Assembly: GCA_026545225.1 (NCBI GenBank)
Contig: CM048850.1
Location: 3,410,001-3,474,000, forward strand
Length of the DNA: 64,000 nt
DNA from: Cornus controversa
Lineage: Eukaryota > Streptophyta > Magnoliopsida > Cornales > Cornaceae
Direction of reading: 5' to 3'
Both the position numbers and the translations under genes were made by a program. Positions 32,253-44,172 of this stretch are shown here, one piece after another (position 1 is the first letter of the stretch; every line of letters begins with the position of its first letter). Below the pieces are notes generated by a model that was not told the DNA's origin, searched no databases, and saw nothing but the letters and a program-made list of their open reading frames with translations.

Positions 32253-33974
32253 TCCACTAAACCCATTTTCAAGTGGGCTTTGACTTCTTAGACAATTTAG
32301 ACCAGCCCACAACTCATTTATTTGTGGTGGATCTGGGCTTCAAATTATCTGACTCATTTGGCCACATTTCAAAGTGGGCTAAACTGAAGATAAACTCAAA
32401 TTGTATTTTGGGTCTATCATGTAATTTTTTAATGTCTACAAATATAATAATAATCATGTAAAGACAAAAATGCACAAGGTCTATAACCAAACAAAAAAAA
32501 TTGAGAAAAATAAAATCATATAGGGTAAAGACCAAATTAAATTGGGCATTGTCAATGAATTGGTCAATTATGATTGTTGTCATGCTAAATCAAATAATCT
32601 ATGCTTACTTTAAATAATAAAATAATAATAATCATAATTTTAATACGTATTCGTGAAAATATATATATTATATATGTATTGGATATTTTATTAATAGTGA
32701 AATAATAGTGTACATTCTTTGGCCTAATTAATCAGTTCTGAGTAAGCTAGCCGTGGTCCTCTTTATTTTTGCCATGTATAAGATGATCGATCTGGTGGAA
32801 CTCCTTTTCAAACAATTGGGTTGGGTGATGACGTGAAAAATAGCCAAATTGTTTAATATATATATATATATATATTAGGATTCTGAACTAATATATATCT
32901 AGCTACCTCATTGCCTAATTAATTAATATTAGCCTTCTTTCTCTCTCTAGCCCTCACGCCTCTCCTAATGGGCTCGTCCTTACACACCAATACATACAGG
33001 CAATCACGGGTACATTGGGTGGTAGTGAACAGAATGTATTGCTTGTGCTCTATGCATATAAAGCAACAATTTATACATACTCCTAATTATTTTAGAGAGA
33101 GAAAGGGCGAGGCGGTATGTATAGAGAAGAGTTATCCTTGTCTACCTAACAGTGTAAGCCAAAACAAACAACATTTATCAATGAAATTTCTATTTTTCGG
33201 GAGACCAAGATTGGGTGAAAAAGAACATTAGGATTTCTTATTTATTGGCTTAGGAGTGAGAAATCGACTGAAAGAAAGACTTTTGTAGTTCTTCTTCAGG
33301 CTTCATCTTTGAAAGATATTAAAAAGGTAAAAGAGAGATGAACTTGGTATGCATCATGGGAGAGAGACAGAAAGAGTTTGTGACAGCAAATAGATTTTTT
33401 TTTTTAAGAAAAGCAAGTACTGAGAATGGTTAAGACTAAAAGGTCTCTTTTGATAAATTTGTGGGGGTATGTTTAATTAAGATAAGAAAAAGTTGGTGAG
33501 GCCAGCTGCCTCCACTAGGCATTATGTGGTTCCGCCACTGCTTATATTGAATTAAAGTATTAATGATTAGATACTTAGAATATGCAAGAAATTTATAAAA
33601 AGTTTGTTACTTATCATTATGTTTATGTATTTCTTATTCCCTTCTTTATCCTATTTTTAAGTAAGTTGTCATATTGGTACGCAAACCGTATTGTATCCTT
33701 ATAACATATCAGTGTCTGTGCTTTATAGCCTGTGTTTAATAGAAGCTCAAGTGTTGTTTGAAGTTACCTGTTCATTACCCTCGTGATGGAAAGTGTGATG
33801 CAGCTAAGTTTCCTAGCTTTTCCGAATTATTAAAACAAACAGTTTCTCATGATGAATATTGAACCCATTTTAGTATATTGATATTAATATATTTTTTATA
33901 TTGTTATTAGCTTAAGAAATGTAAATTAACAAATGAAGCAAATTATAAAAACAGAAATTAAGCAAAATATATAA
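32251..33974. other. CACTA interior, no gene
   Basis: AT-rich sequence with several short TA runs. The phrase 'gccagctgcctccactaggc' followed by 'gtggttccgccactg' near 33500 looks like the end of another decayed repeat, but I could not delimit it. Confidence 0.5.
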
Positions 33975-34433
33975 ATTAAAAAAAAATTATTTGTGGTATT
34001 AGGGACAGTCTAAATGTAGGTATTAGGGACATTAATACGCATGCGTATTAGTGACAGTTCTTGACCGTCACTAATAGTTCAATTATTAGTGACGGTCAAA
34101 ACCGTCGCTAATGCACCATTTTTTTTGTGATGGCATATTAATGACCGTCCTGACCATCACTAATAGTCCACTTATTAGTGACGGTCAAAACCGTCGCTAA
34201 TACACCACTTTTTTGTGACGACATATTAGTGACAGTCTTGACCGTCACTAATAGTTTAGTGACGGTCAAAACCGTCACTAATAGTCCAGTTATTAGTGAC
34301 GGTCAAACTTGACCGTCACTAATGCCCTTTCGCGACGCCACTATTTGTGACGGTTCGATTTGAGCATTAGCGACGGTTTTTGGATTTTTAGTGACGGATT
34401 TGACTGTCACTAAAACCCTGATTTCTTGTAGTG
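33975..34433. repeat. CACTA subterminal repeats and right terminus
   Basis: About ten copies, in both orientations, of a 12-20-bp motif around 'ttagtgacggtcaaaacc' lie in the last 450 bp and end at the terminal CTTGTAGTG. In CACTA elements such repeats bind the element's transposition proteins. Here the motif itself is partly palindromic (gtgacggt...accgtcac). Confidence 0.85.
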
Positions 34434-37400
34434 AGAGAATTCGAAGGACTTTGGAAAATTATGAAATGTTTGTGGTGCCATCTGTTGGGAAATCGGGAGG
34501 TTTGGCTTTATTTTTTACAAATCAATGGGAGATTAGGGTCATTGATTTTTCTGAATTTCAAATTACGTGTTCTATTCATGGTTCAGTTGGCGGCGATCCA
34601 TGGTTCTTTACTGGGGTCTATGCATCTTGTGATGAAAGGAAGAGAGCTATGCAGTGGCAATATATACACAGTTTGAAATTTCAATTGGGTGCACACTGGT
34701 TCTGGCTGGTGATTTTAATTCAGTTCTTCATGTTGAGGAAAAGAGAGGAGGTCGTCCTAAACAAGGATGGATGATAAAAGAGTTTCGTAATTTAGTTTCG
34801 GACTGTGGCTTGCTTGATTTGGGATTCCAAGGATTCCCGTTCACCTGGTGCAATAACAGAGATTCTGATGATTTTGTGATGGCCCGTTTGGATAGAGCTT
34901 TGTGTACTCCTGATTAGTTGTCTAAATTCAAGCTAAGTTCGTTGTCTCACCTTTGTGTTTCAGGTTCCGATTATAGAGCCCTGCTTTTACACCTCAATAA
35001 GTCAACTTCTCGCCTAAATAAACAGTGGCATTTTGATGTCAGGTGGGTCAAAGCTGAAAATTACAAATATGTGGTTAAGAATGCTTGGGAAACTCCAGTC
35101 ATAGGGTCCAAATAGTATAACATAAAACAAAAGCTCTCTTGATGCAGAAGTAGTTTAAGACAATGGAGTACCGAAGTAGATTTCAATTCTCAATTTCATG
35201 TAAAAGAATTGCAAAGCAAAGTAGGAGACCAAGGCAATGGGGATAACATTGAGGAAATTAAGAAGTTAGAAATTGATTTGGGAGAAGCGTGGAGGGAAGA
35301 AGAGATCCATTGGAAGCAGAAATCTCGGATTGCGTGGTTAAATCATGGGGACAAAAATACTAAATCCTTTCATAGGAAGGCCCAAATCAGACGACAGAAA
35401 AATACTTTGTTGGGGCTTGAGAATGAGAGGGGTGTTTGGTGTGATTCGAAGCAAGAAATCAGAGGCATAGTTGAGTCCTATTATTAGGATCTTTTCTCTT
35501 CTCAGGGCATTGGGAATGATGAGAATTTTTGGTCACTTGTTCCATCCAAAGTCTCAGTAGAAATGAATGATAAACTTCTCAAGCCAGCTATAGAAGAGGA
35601 ACTTTATACAACTATTTCTTCTATGGGTGCCTTTAAAGCTCCAGGCCCGGCCGGTTTAACTCCATTATTCTTCCAATCAAATTGGCATCTGCTGAAGTCT
35701 GAATTGGTAGAAGGTTTTAATTCTTTCCTCAACAGTGGTCATCTTTTGAAATCTCTAAACCACACAAATTTGGTCCTCATCCCCAAAACCAGAAGCCCAA
35801 CCAAAGCAGCTCACTTTCGACCAATTGCTTTGTGTAATGTGATCTATAAAATATTTTCAAAAACCTTGGCTAACAGTTTTAAACCCCTTCTCTCATCCAT
35901 CATTTGCGACAATCAAATTGCTTTTGTTCCTAATCGTTTAATCCATGATAGTATCATTAGAGCCCACGAGCTGCTTCATGTTATGAAGACCAAGAAAAGG
36001 AAAGAGAAACATTTTGCATTGAAACTTGATATGGCGAAGGCATATGATAGAGTGGAATGGTCTTTTCTGAATAATATGTTAAGGAAGCTGGGATTTGATG
36101 AAAGATGGGTTCAATTGATTATGGAATGTATTTCAACAACATCTTATTCTGTTGTTATTAATGGCAAAAGTGGCAGCTTATATCATCCTACGAGAGGGCT
36201 TCGACAAGGTGACCCAATTTCGCCTTACCTGTTCTTGATATGTACAGAAGGTCTCAATATTCTTTTGCAGGAAGCGGTAAGAAGGAAGCATATTCAAGGG
36301 CTCATCCTTGGCAGTGGATGTATTCCCATCACACATTTATTCTTTGCTGATGATGCTTTATTATTTTGCCGTGCAAATTCTCTTTAGGCTCTACATTTTA
36401 AGGCAATTCTATGGAGATATAGTAAGCTTTCAGGCCAACTTGTTAATTTTGATAAATCAAGCCTTTATTTTAGCTCCTCTGCTAACATTGTTGTGAGAGA
36501 TCAGATTCGTCGATCCCTGAAATTTGCTAATGTGGATTGGATAAACAAATATTTGGGGTTTCCATCCTTATTAGGTCGCTCAAAAATTTCTGCTTTCAAG
36601 TTTGTTACAGAGCAAATTTCAGCTAAGGTGAAAGTCTTAAAAGGAGAATTTTTGTCTAAAGCTGGCTGGGAGGTGTTATTGAAATCTGTGATATCGGCTC
36701 TCCCAAACTATTCGATGCAATGTTTCAACCTCACAAAGTCAATTCACAATCAAGTTGAAAGTAATTTGCGAAGTTTTTGGTGGAGTGGCAAGGCCAAGTC
36801 AAACAAAGTTCATTGGGTTAGTTGGGATCAACTATGTAAACCTAAAGAGGATGGAGGGCTGGGTTTCAGAAACATTGCGGCTTGTAATTTGGCTCTTTTA
36901 GCAAAGATAGCGTGGCAGTTAGAAGTGGGTGATGATTCATTACTTTTTCGGCTTTTTAAGCAGAGATATTTTTGTCATTGTAATTTTTTGAACTCTTGTT
37001 GTAAGAAAGGTGCGTCGTGGGTTTGGAGAAGTCTTCGAAATGCAAAAATTGTGATTGTTGAGGGTATAAAATGGAGAATTGGAGACGGGAGGTCGGTTGA
37101 TTGTTGGGATGACTCTTGGCTTCTTGGGAGTTCTAATTTTAAAATCTCTTCCTCGCCCCGTAGAGGGTCTATCAACAGAGTTTGTGACTTAATTGATCCT
37201 TTGGCTAAATCTTGGAGGATTGATGTCATTTGGAACAATTTTGATAGCCAAGACAGAGAGAGAATTTTACAAATCCCTTTGAGCATCATGGGGGCCAAAG
37301 ACTCTAAAGTTTGGTACTAACCAATTCAGGTAAGTTTTTCGTTAAAAGTGCATATTTCTTGGCTAAATCAATTCTTGAGAAGGCTGAATCTACTCCTTTA

Positions 37401-38450
37401 AATGCCGAGAGTAGTAATAGTATATGCTTTGGAAGGATATGTGGAAAATAAATTCTCATAGGAAGATTAAATTCTTTCTATGGCAGAGCTTTCATGACAA
37501 ACTGCTAGTAAATTGGAATCTTAGGAGAAGAAAAGTTAGAGAAAAAGCTTCTTGTGCAAGATGTGGTGCAGTTGAAGAAACAGCAGATCATCTTCTCTGT
37601 TCATGTCCCTATTCTCGTGTGGTATGGCAGCTAAGTTCGCTAAGATTAAATTTTGATAATTCTCCTAACGGGCTATGGCACTGTAGATGGCTGGAGTTGT
37701 CAAACTCTTGGAAATTGGGTCAATGTTTTTCAGAATGTGCTGGATTAGCTTCCTACATATGTTGGTATATTTGGAAGAACCGTAATGATTGGGAGTTCAA
37801 CTCAAAAAAAGATGACCCAGGCCAAATTGTAGAAAAAGCCTTGAAGGATTTTTTTGAGTATAAGGAGATTCAAAGCCAGAATTGTCTGTTGAAAATGCCC
37901 TTGCTGTCTCATCGAGAGATTTCTTTTAAATGGTGTCCTCTTCCAGGAAATTTTGTCAAACTCAATTTTGACGCATCATATTCTTCGTCCACTAAATGTT
38001 GCAATGGGGCTCTTATCCTCAGAAGTCATGAAGGAGTCTTATTGCAGATTGCAACTGTTTCTTTCCAGAATGTATCATCACCGTCTGTGGCTGAATGTCT
38101 CATTTTTAGATAGGCTATTAGCTTTTGCAAATTCTGGAATCTTTCAAAAGTGTTAATTGAAGGAGATTGTCAGTCCGTTCTCAGTTTTCATATTTCTGAA
38201 GAAGGGCTGTCTACAATCCTTGCGGACTCTCAAGCTCTCTTGCAAGAATGCAATGACATTTCATGGCAATGGGTGCCTCGATTGTGCAATCAGGTGGCTC
38301 ATGTTTCGAGCAAAGTTGCTCCATTTTCTTTTGGTTATGTTTTGTATTGGGAGTCTATTCCTTCTTGTGTGAGGGAGACTCTGTTCTCTGATTCATGTTT
38401 TGGTTTGTAGTTTTCTTTTTGAATGTTTCGCCTTGATAAAAAAAAAAAAA
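34434..38450 (+). pseudogene. LINE (L1-type) ORF2: endonuclease, reverse transcriptase, RNase H
   Basis: This continues the LINE interrupted at 26426. The endonuclease resumes with RRTLENYEMFVVP and, after a frameshift near 34690, has LVLAGDFNSVLH. The reverse transcriptase (about 35563-36500) has AFKAPGPAGLTPLFFQ, FALKLDMAKAYDRVEW, GLRQGDPISPYLF and the active-site FADD (ITHLFFADDALLF). Next come a zf-RVT-like segment (SCARCGAVEETADHLL) and an RNase H-like domain (VKLNFDASYSSS ... WQWVPRLCNQVAH) ending at 38410. The 3' end is an A-run (38438-38450). From 34654 to 37320 the frame is continuous apart from stops at 34915, 35113, 35140, 35485 and 36385. Frameshifts follow near 37320, with another stop at 38111. 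RT plus C-terminal RNase H is typical of plant L1. It is inactive. Confidence 0.9.
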
Positions 38451-39289
38451 GTTATATGTATATATATTGTTTTTGTTATTTCTTAATCAATAATGATGAT
38501 TAAGTAGTAGGTTGTGAATGTAGCATTGGAGTTTCAATTGTTCAAAAGCTAAAGCATGCACGTTCGTACAAGACAATTCCGGCTAATGAAGAATTGAAGT
38601 ATGTAGGATAATTCTTTGAACATATGGTTGAGCAAGTCTTCTATGCTCCACAACCCAGAACTGCCATCAACATGAGGTTTCAAAGTAACATTTTCAAGTA
38701 AAAGTACATTAGAATGTAAGTGAAAGCTTTTATTTTTCACCGTTTGAATTTGCGCCACAATTGTCTTGGGAACACTTTTATAGTTTTTTTTTTCTTCAAA
38801 ATAGACTTGAGCAGCTATGTTCTGCTGGTTTTGTCCAGTGCAACGTGATGGGTTTTTTTTTTCACTCACGTGACGATGGGTTTTGTCTGATGCAATACGC
38901 GTGTTGAATGGTAGAGGATCGCAGCATACTTGTTTTTCCAAATTTGGGACTAGGCAACTTCGCAAGACATCACTAATAAATTTAGTCACTTTGTCTCTAC
39001 ACCAAGTGATTACAAATACAGTAATTATATTTTTTTGGTCCAAAATACCCTCTCACCAAATTCATCTTGTCACTTTCCTAACTTTCCTAGCGCCACCACA
39101 ACCACCAACGACAGCACCACCATCCCTATCCCACAATAACCAGTACCACCCAAGCAAGTCCTCTATTTCTGTAAATGCAGGCTATCGCACACACGATGAC
39201 AACAATTGCTTCCCAGGGAGTTACCTATCTTGGTACTACTCCAAGTCAAAACGCGTTGTGTCATAGAAGGGTGATGAACATACATATAA
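38451..39289. other. Unassigned sequence after the LINE
   Basis: A 164-codon minus-strand frame (39043-38549) is the only sizeable ORF. It has no motif I recognise, no obvious promoter, and is low in complexity at one end. It could be a fragment of a host gene or an old transposon. A Pro/Thr-rich frame opposite it is compositional. Confidence 0.35.
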
Positions 39290-39435
39290 CATTTCACTGT
39301 CACCTGTCCAAGCGATGTGGGATCGTGACACCTGTAGCCTGACAATATAGTATCTCATTCAGTGTCTCGCACCCGCCCACATAGATCGTCACAATCCACA
39401 CCTTTGGGGGGCCAACGTCCCCGTTGTGAGTTGTT
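39290..39435 (-). mobile_element. TRIM-like repeat fragment
   Basis: On the minus strand this reads ggggacgttgg...gtggattgtgacgat ... gagacactgaatgaga ... caggctacagg, collinear with the TRIM-like unit at about 1625-1725. It is a single partial copy with no primer site. Confidence 0.65.
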
Positions 39436-39630
39436 ATTTTTATGTGATGTTTGTTACAAAACTTGCAGATATCCTTTAACAAAAACAGTGATGTCGAGTA
39501 TTCTATAATGTGGGAGGATGAAACAATTTTCAAAAAAAAACTTGTAAGTAGACATAAGTTAGGGTTTACCTTTTCCTCAACTAATATATGCAGACAACTT
39601 TTGGCTGCAGACCACTCTCTAATCTATGAC

Positions 39631-41003
39631 TAGGGGTGGCAAACTGGGCGGGTTTGGACCGAGTCGAATATGGGTTGTGACCCATATTCAACCCGTTTGT
39701 AGCGAGTTAAATATGGGCGAGTTGAATATGAGTCTAGTCAACCCGTCAACCTATATTTGACCCGTCTAGACACGACAGTAGCTAAGTGTGACAAAATAAG
39801 CATGTTTAGACCGGGTTGAATATAAGCGGGTCAATATGGGTTGTGATCCATATTCAACCCCTTTGTAATGGGTTGAATATGGGCGGTTCAAATATGGGTC
39901 AGGTCAACTCGCCAACTCATATTTGATCTAACCCAACTGGATTGGTTGGCCAATCCAAATAAATGGGCTAACTTAATCCAGATTAGTCAAACCACCCCAA
40001 GCCCAGATAAAACGGGTCTGATCTGAACAAATGAGTCGACCCAATCTGAACAAACGGGTCAAACCCGACCTGATTAAAAATTTGAGACCGACTTTGTTAA
40101 CTTGGACACCCCTGCTCTTTTGACATTCATTAATTATGCTTTAAAAAATTTAATAAATAATATAATAAATAAACTTGTGACACAAATTAGTTAAATTGGG
40201 TCAAATCCGACCCTTATAAAAGACCCGTCAAATCCGACCCGTTTATAATACTCGACCTGTTTACAGAGCCCGACACATTTTCATAAATGATCGGGTCAAT
40301 AAATTTTTGTTTGCTCTTTTAAAGACGACTTTTTTATTTTTATTTTTGTACGGGCTTTAAGATATCAAAAATTATCCGGACCCGAATATGGGCCCGACCC
40401 ATTTATAGGACTGACCCGTATAAAAGACCCGATCCATACCCATTTTCACACACACACACACACACATATACAAATAAGAACAAACAGTTTTCTTTTACGA
40501 CTTTCGTCCATTTTTTTTCTCCCTTTTACTAGGCGTAATAACAAAGATCTTTATTATAGGTTTTTAAAAGCCTGCATGTTTTGGCTATTTGAACCTAAAA
40601 GTTGGATCGGACGGCTAAGGGTTCCCATTTTCTTTTCCATTTCCATTTCCATTTCCATGAGAGCCAATGGCTTCTGCTGCACACATATGTACAGTGTGTT
40701 TTTGTTTCTAATTGGGGATGATTGAATGTTAGGAGGTTATGTTGTGGTTAATATTGTTTATTTATTGTTACACTTCTTTTTTTCTTTTTTCTTTCTAAAA
40801 AGTCATTAAGGGTTTTATTTTCTTGGTATTAATGAATTTATGGGTTTGCCCATTTTCTTCATAATATTAATTTTTATTTTTGGAGGAATCTTTTTGCATA
40901 TTTTCAGTTTCCAACCATTTTGGACCTGTCGTGACAGTTGGACTTGGGCTCGAGCACGCACTTTGAAGACTTTGGCAATAGAAATGTTGCAAAAATGAAA
41001 TTG

Positions 41004-41045
<42 letters not shown>

Positions 41046-41647
41046 AGGAATGTTTTTGCATATTTTCAGTTTCCAACCATTTTGGGCTTGTTGTGATAGA
41101 ACTTCAGTTGGACTTGGGCTTCAGCACGCACTTTGAAGACATTTGCAATAGAAATGTTGCAAAAATGAAATTGTAGCTTATATATATATATATATATTGT
41201 ATTGAAATTGTGGTTGTAATTGTTATGCCTCTCTCTCTCTATACATCATTATTAGTTGATGAGTTTAATAGTGCTTTATGAGATTTGTGTTAGGCACAAG
41301 TTTCATGGTGATGATCACAATCTTATAGTTAGATTAGCGCAAATATTATATTTGTTACAATTTTTAAATGTCTTATAATTGTTTCAATTTTTAAATGTCT
41401 TATAATTAATTTGATATTATACTAATGAGAATTTATTACCAGTCATGTTAACTAAAGTAGAGAGAGAGAGATAATGATAATTTAGAGAGAGAAATTTTAG
41501 AGAGAGAAATGGTGGGGCGGTACGCATAGATAAGAGAGAGAGATAATTTAGAGAGAGAAAGGGTGAGGCAGTATGAGATTCCAAATCCATTTATTAGTGG
41601 ACGGATTTGGGCGAGTTGGCGGGTCATCACCCATTTTGCCACCCCTA
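39631..41647. mobile_element. hAT element, non-autonomous (2.0 kb)
   Basis: Ends TAGGGGTGGCAAA (39631) and TTGCCACCCCTA (ending 41647). The 8-bp target duplication is TCTATGAC (39623-39630) / TTTATGAC (41648-41655), one mismatch. The left 820 bp match the truncated copy at 30879. The right part has a tandem duplication (see next entry), TA runs and GAGAGA tracts and is absent from the other copy. It ends with 'gggcgagttggcgggtcat', complementary in theme to the left end. No transposase. Confidence 0.9.
40880..41195 (+). repeat. Tandem duplication of about 160 bp
   Basis: The block starting 'tggaggaat(c/g)tttttgcatat' and ending in 'gcaaaaatgaaattgtag(t/c)t' plus a TA run occurs at about 40880-41042 and again at 41043-41195, nearly identical apart from small indels. 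It lies within the hAT element. Confidence 0.85.
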
Positions 41648-41655
41648 TTTATGAC

Positions 41656-44040
41656 ACTGATGCTTAAGGCTTGGCTTATAAACAATTTTACCTTTAAATT
41701 GTAGCAAACCCACTACTAGAAAGTAGTAATAATATTCCCAAATCATCATTGGTAGCCACCCCTATAATTGAAAGTTGATTAATTAGTCTTAAAAATTTTG
41801 TTTACCACATTTTTTTTTTCTTTATTTTGTTTCTTTTCATACCTCTAATAGTGTGCATTATGGTCAAGAGATATGTTACCAAATCGATCAACAAGAACTC
41901 TCAATTCTTGATGATCAATCAAGCATCACCGTATAAACCGATGAACTACAAAACCTACCTTATGATCATAAACCCTAGAAGAAAGATACTATCTAGGGGT
42001 GCAACTTGAGTTAGACAACTCGAACTTAATTCGCGCTCAGTTTGATTTTTTACGGACTTAGACAACTATTTTTACAATTAGAGTTGAACTTGAATGAAAA
42101 ATCTTAATCTAAATTTAAATAGAGTTGGATTTGAATTGAGATGCTAATAACACGAACCCAACCTGAATCCAAATTGTAATATTATTTTTATACATATTTT
42201 TTTTATTTTAATTATATTATATATAATATTCAAATTATTATAAATTTTTTTTTTTTTTAACTTTCTTCATTTAAACCTTTATTTAATTTTTAATTTATTG
42301 TATAGATAGTGATTTTCATAGGAGGACTGCCCCTTACTACACTTACACGTAATGTGAGTAGTCTCCCCCGGACCCATTATTCCGTTTGGAAACAATGCCA
42401 AATTGTGTTAGTATAGAATGAACATACAAAAACGATTATATATACAAATAAGTAGCGTAGTGCTCCATCTTGAGTCAAATTACTAATCTTCCACTATTTA
42501 GTAACTTATAAACTTAAACTCCACTTAACTATGCATAAAAAACTTAAAACTCCACTTAATTTTTGGAATTACCTCCTCATGAACAAAACAGAACAATAAC
42601 CGTCAAGTGTTGTTGCATATCAATGTATGTAATGGCATGCATTTATCAACTACACGACATGCATACACCATAAAAAAAAAGAATCCATAAAAAAACAGGA
42701 AATGTGTAACTATAATACATTACTAATGCAATGACTCTAGTGCCAACGGTTGAAAAATGATTTGATATGAAATATTTATTAGGTTTAAAGTGTAAATTAT
42801 TAAGTTAAAAGTGCAACATGTATATTTTTAAAATAGAAAAGGTGTTTGCAGTTAAGAAGGTGACTTTTTAATGATTTTGTTTTTATAAATAATATATTTA
42901 TTTAAAATAGAGGAGGTGTTTGTAGTAGTTAAGATGGTAACTTTCAATTGTTTTTTCTTTTATTTTTTTATTAGGTTATTAATGTTTATATTTGTGAAAT
43001 AGAAGAGGTGTTTGTAGTTAAGAATATGACTTTTAGAAGAGGTGTTTGTAATTAAGATGGTAACTTTTCAAATGGTTTTTTTTATTAGGTTAAATATATA
43101 TTAATGTGTATATTTTTAAAATAGAAGGGGCGTTTCCAGTTAGGAATGTGGCTTTTTAATATATCTATACTATTATTTTATTATTCTTATCTGTTTGCAT
43201 ATAATAAAATAATATAAAAGATAATAAAATAACATATCTGTGGGTCAGAAAATAGAATTACTAATTTACTCCTCATTTAGTTGGAAATCCATGAGCAAGT
43301 CTTCCTCTCTAATACAACTCTTCTGGGTGATTATTTTGTATTATAGCTTTGGATCTCAAATAAAAATGCTATTCTAGAGCCAACATGCATAAAATATCCT
43401 AAAAAGATTATAACAAATCTAGAAAATTGAAAAAGCATGAAAGAATCAGGGAAATAGATCATAAAAAGAAGTTGTTGCGAATTGATAGCTGTGATATTCT
43501 GGCTGCATAAGCCTATAAGAAATTTAAGTTACTTTGTAATATCTTTTATGTCTATATTAAGTTGTAGAGCCACCTAAGCCCGTTGCACTCTCTGCAAGAT
43601 AAGATTGTACGGGATCTTTTGTCTGGAGGTCTGAAGCTCCTATCATTAGCTCTAGTGAAGTAGGCAAAATGAACATTATACTCTGTTTTTTTTAGACTTC
43701 CATATCTTCTTTGTTGAGTTTTTTTTATAAAGAAACTCAACTACACAATGTTCCTTGTAGAAGTAAATAAAGCAAATTTTTTCGAGTTGAAGAACTATGC
43801 TTGTTGAAGATGTGTTATGATAGGTTGAAAAATACATTGATCTTTTGATATGTTATTGAGGTCATAAGCCTAATGACATTGTTAGGCATTTTATTTTATA
43901 AATTTCAAGCTTGCTACATTTATGGACATGTGAATGGCTAAAGGTGGAAACCACTCCTAGTTCTCTCTCCCAACTTACAATTCTTTAAATTCAGTGTTTT
44001 TACATTTCATGCAATAGTTTTAAAACAAAAATCAAAACCT
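41656..44040. other. AT-rich intergenic sequence
   Basis: No gene is seen. A 'taggggtgcaacttgag' at about 41994 resembles a hAT terminus, but no partner end was found. The array of short repeats at 42825-43170 is listed separately. Confidence 0.5.
42825..43170 (+). repeat. Degenerate tandem repeat, about five units
   Basis: Five imperfect copies of 'aaatagaagaggtgtttg(t/c)agtta' followed by 'aga(a/t)(g/t)gt(g/a)actttt', separated by AT-rich spacers of variable length. This looks like serial duplication of a roughly 60-110-bp segment with later decay. Confidence 0.7.
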
Positions 44041-44165
44041 TGTTTTTAGAATTAAAGTGGAATTAATCTCTTTTCAAGACAATTAACAACTAGTCTTCGT
44101 GGGATCGATACCCTTTATATAGAACCGTATCTACAAAGATTCGTGCTCTTGCGAGTGGTTAAATT
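44041..44165 (+). mobile_element. 3' end of a gypsy-type LTR (fragment)
   Basis: The phrase gtgggatcgatacccttt, then 'tctacaaagattcgtgctcttgcgagtggtta', is the conserved 3' part shared by the family 2 and 3 LTRs in this window (gggatcgacacc...ttctattgcgagtggt). There is no start, primer site or target duplication. Confidence 0.5.
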
Positions 44166-44172
44166 ATATTTT

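Larger units (their letters stand above)
26427..34433. mobile_element. CACTA transposon, non-autonomous (8.0 kb)
   Basis: Ends CACTACAAGAATTAGG (26427) and, in reverse complement, CACTACAAGAAATCAGG (ending 34433). Subterminal repeats of the 'ttagtgacggtcaaaaccgtc' type lie inside both ends. The 3-bp flanks are AAA and AGA, a duplication with one mismatch. Removing the element and one flank restores an uninterrupted LINE endonuclease frame (SRME + RIRRTLENYEMF), which confirms both borders. I found no transposase or TNP-type ORF in the 8 kb. The interior holds AT-rich DNA, hAT insertions and LTR-like sequence. It must have moved with enzymes supplied in trans. Confidence 0.92.

Noticed and set aside
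38549-39043. 164-codon minus-strand frame
   Set aside because: No recognisable domain. Kept only as unassigned sequence.
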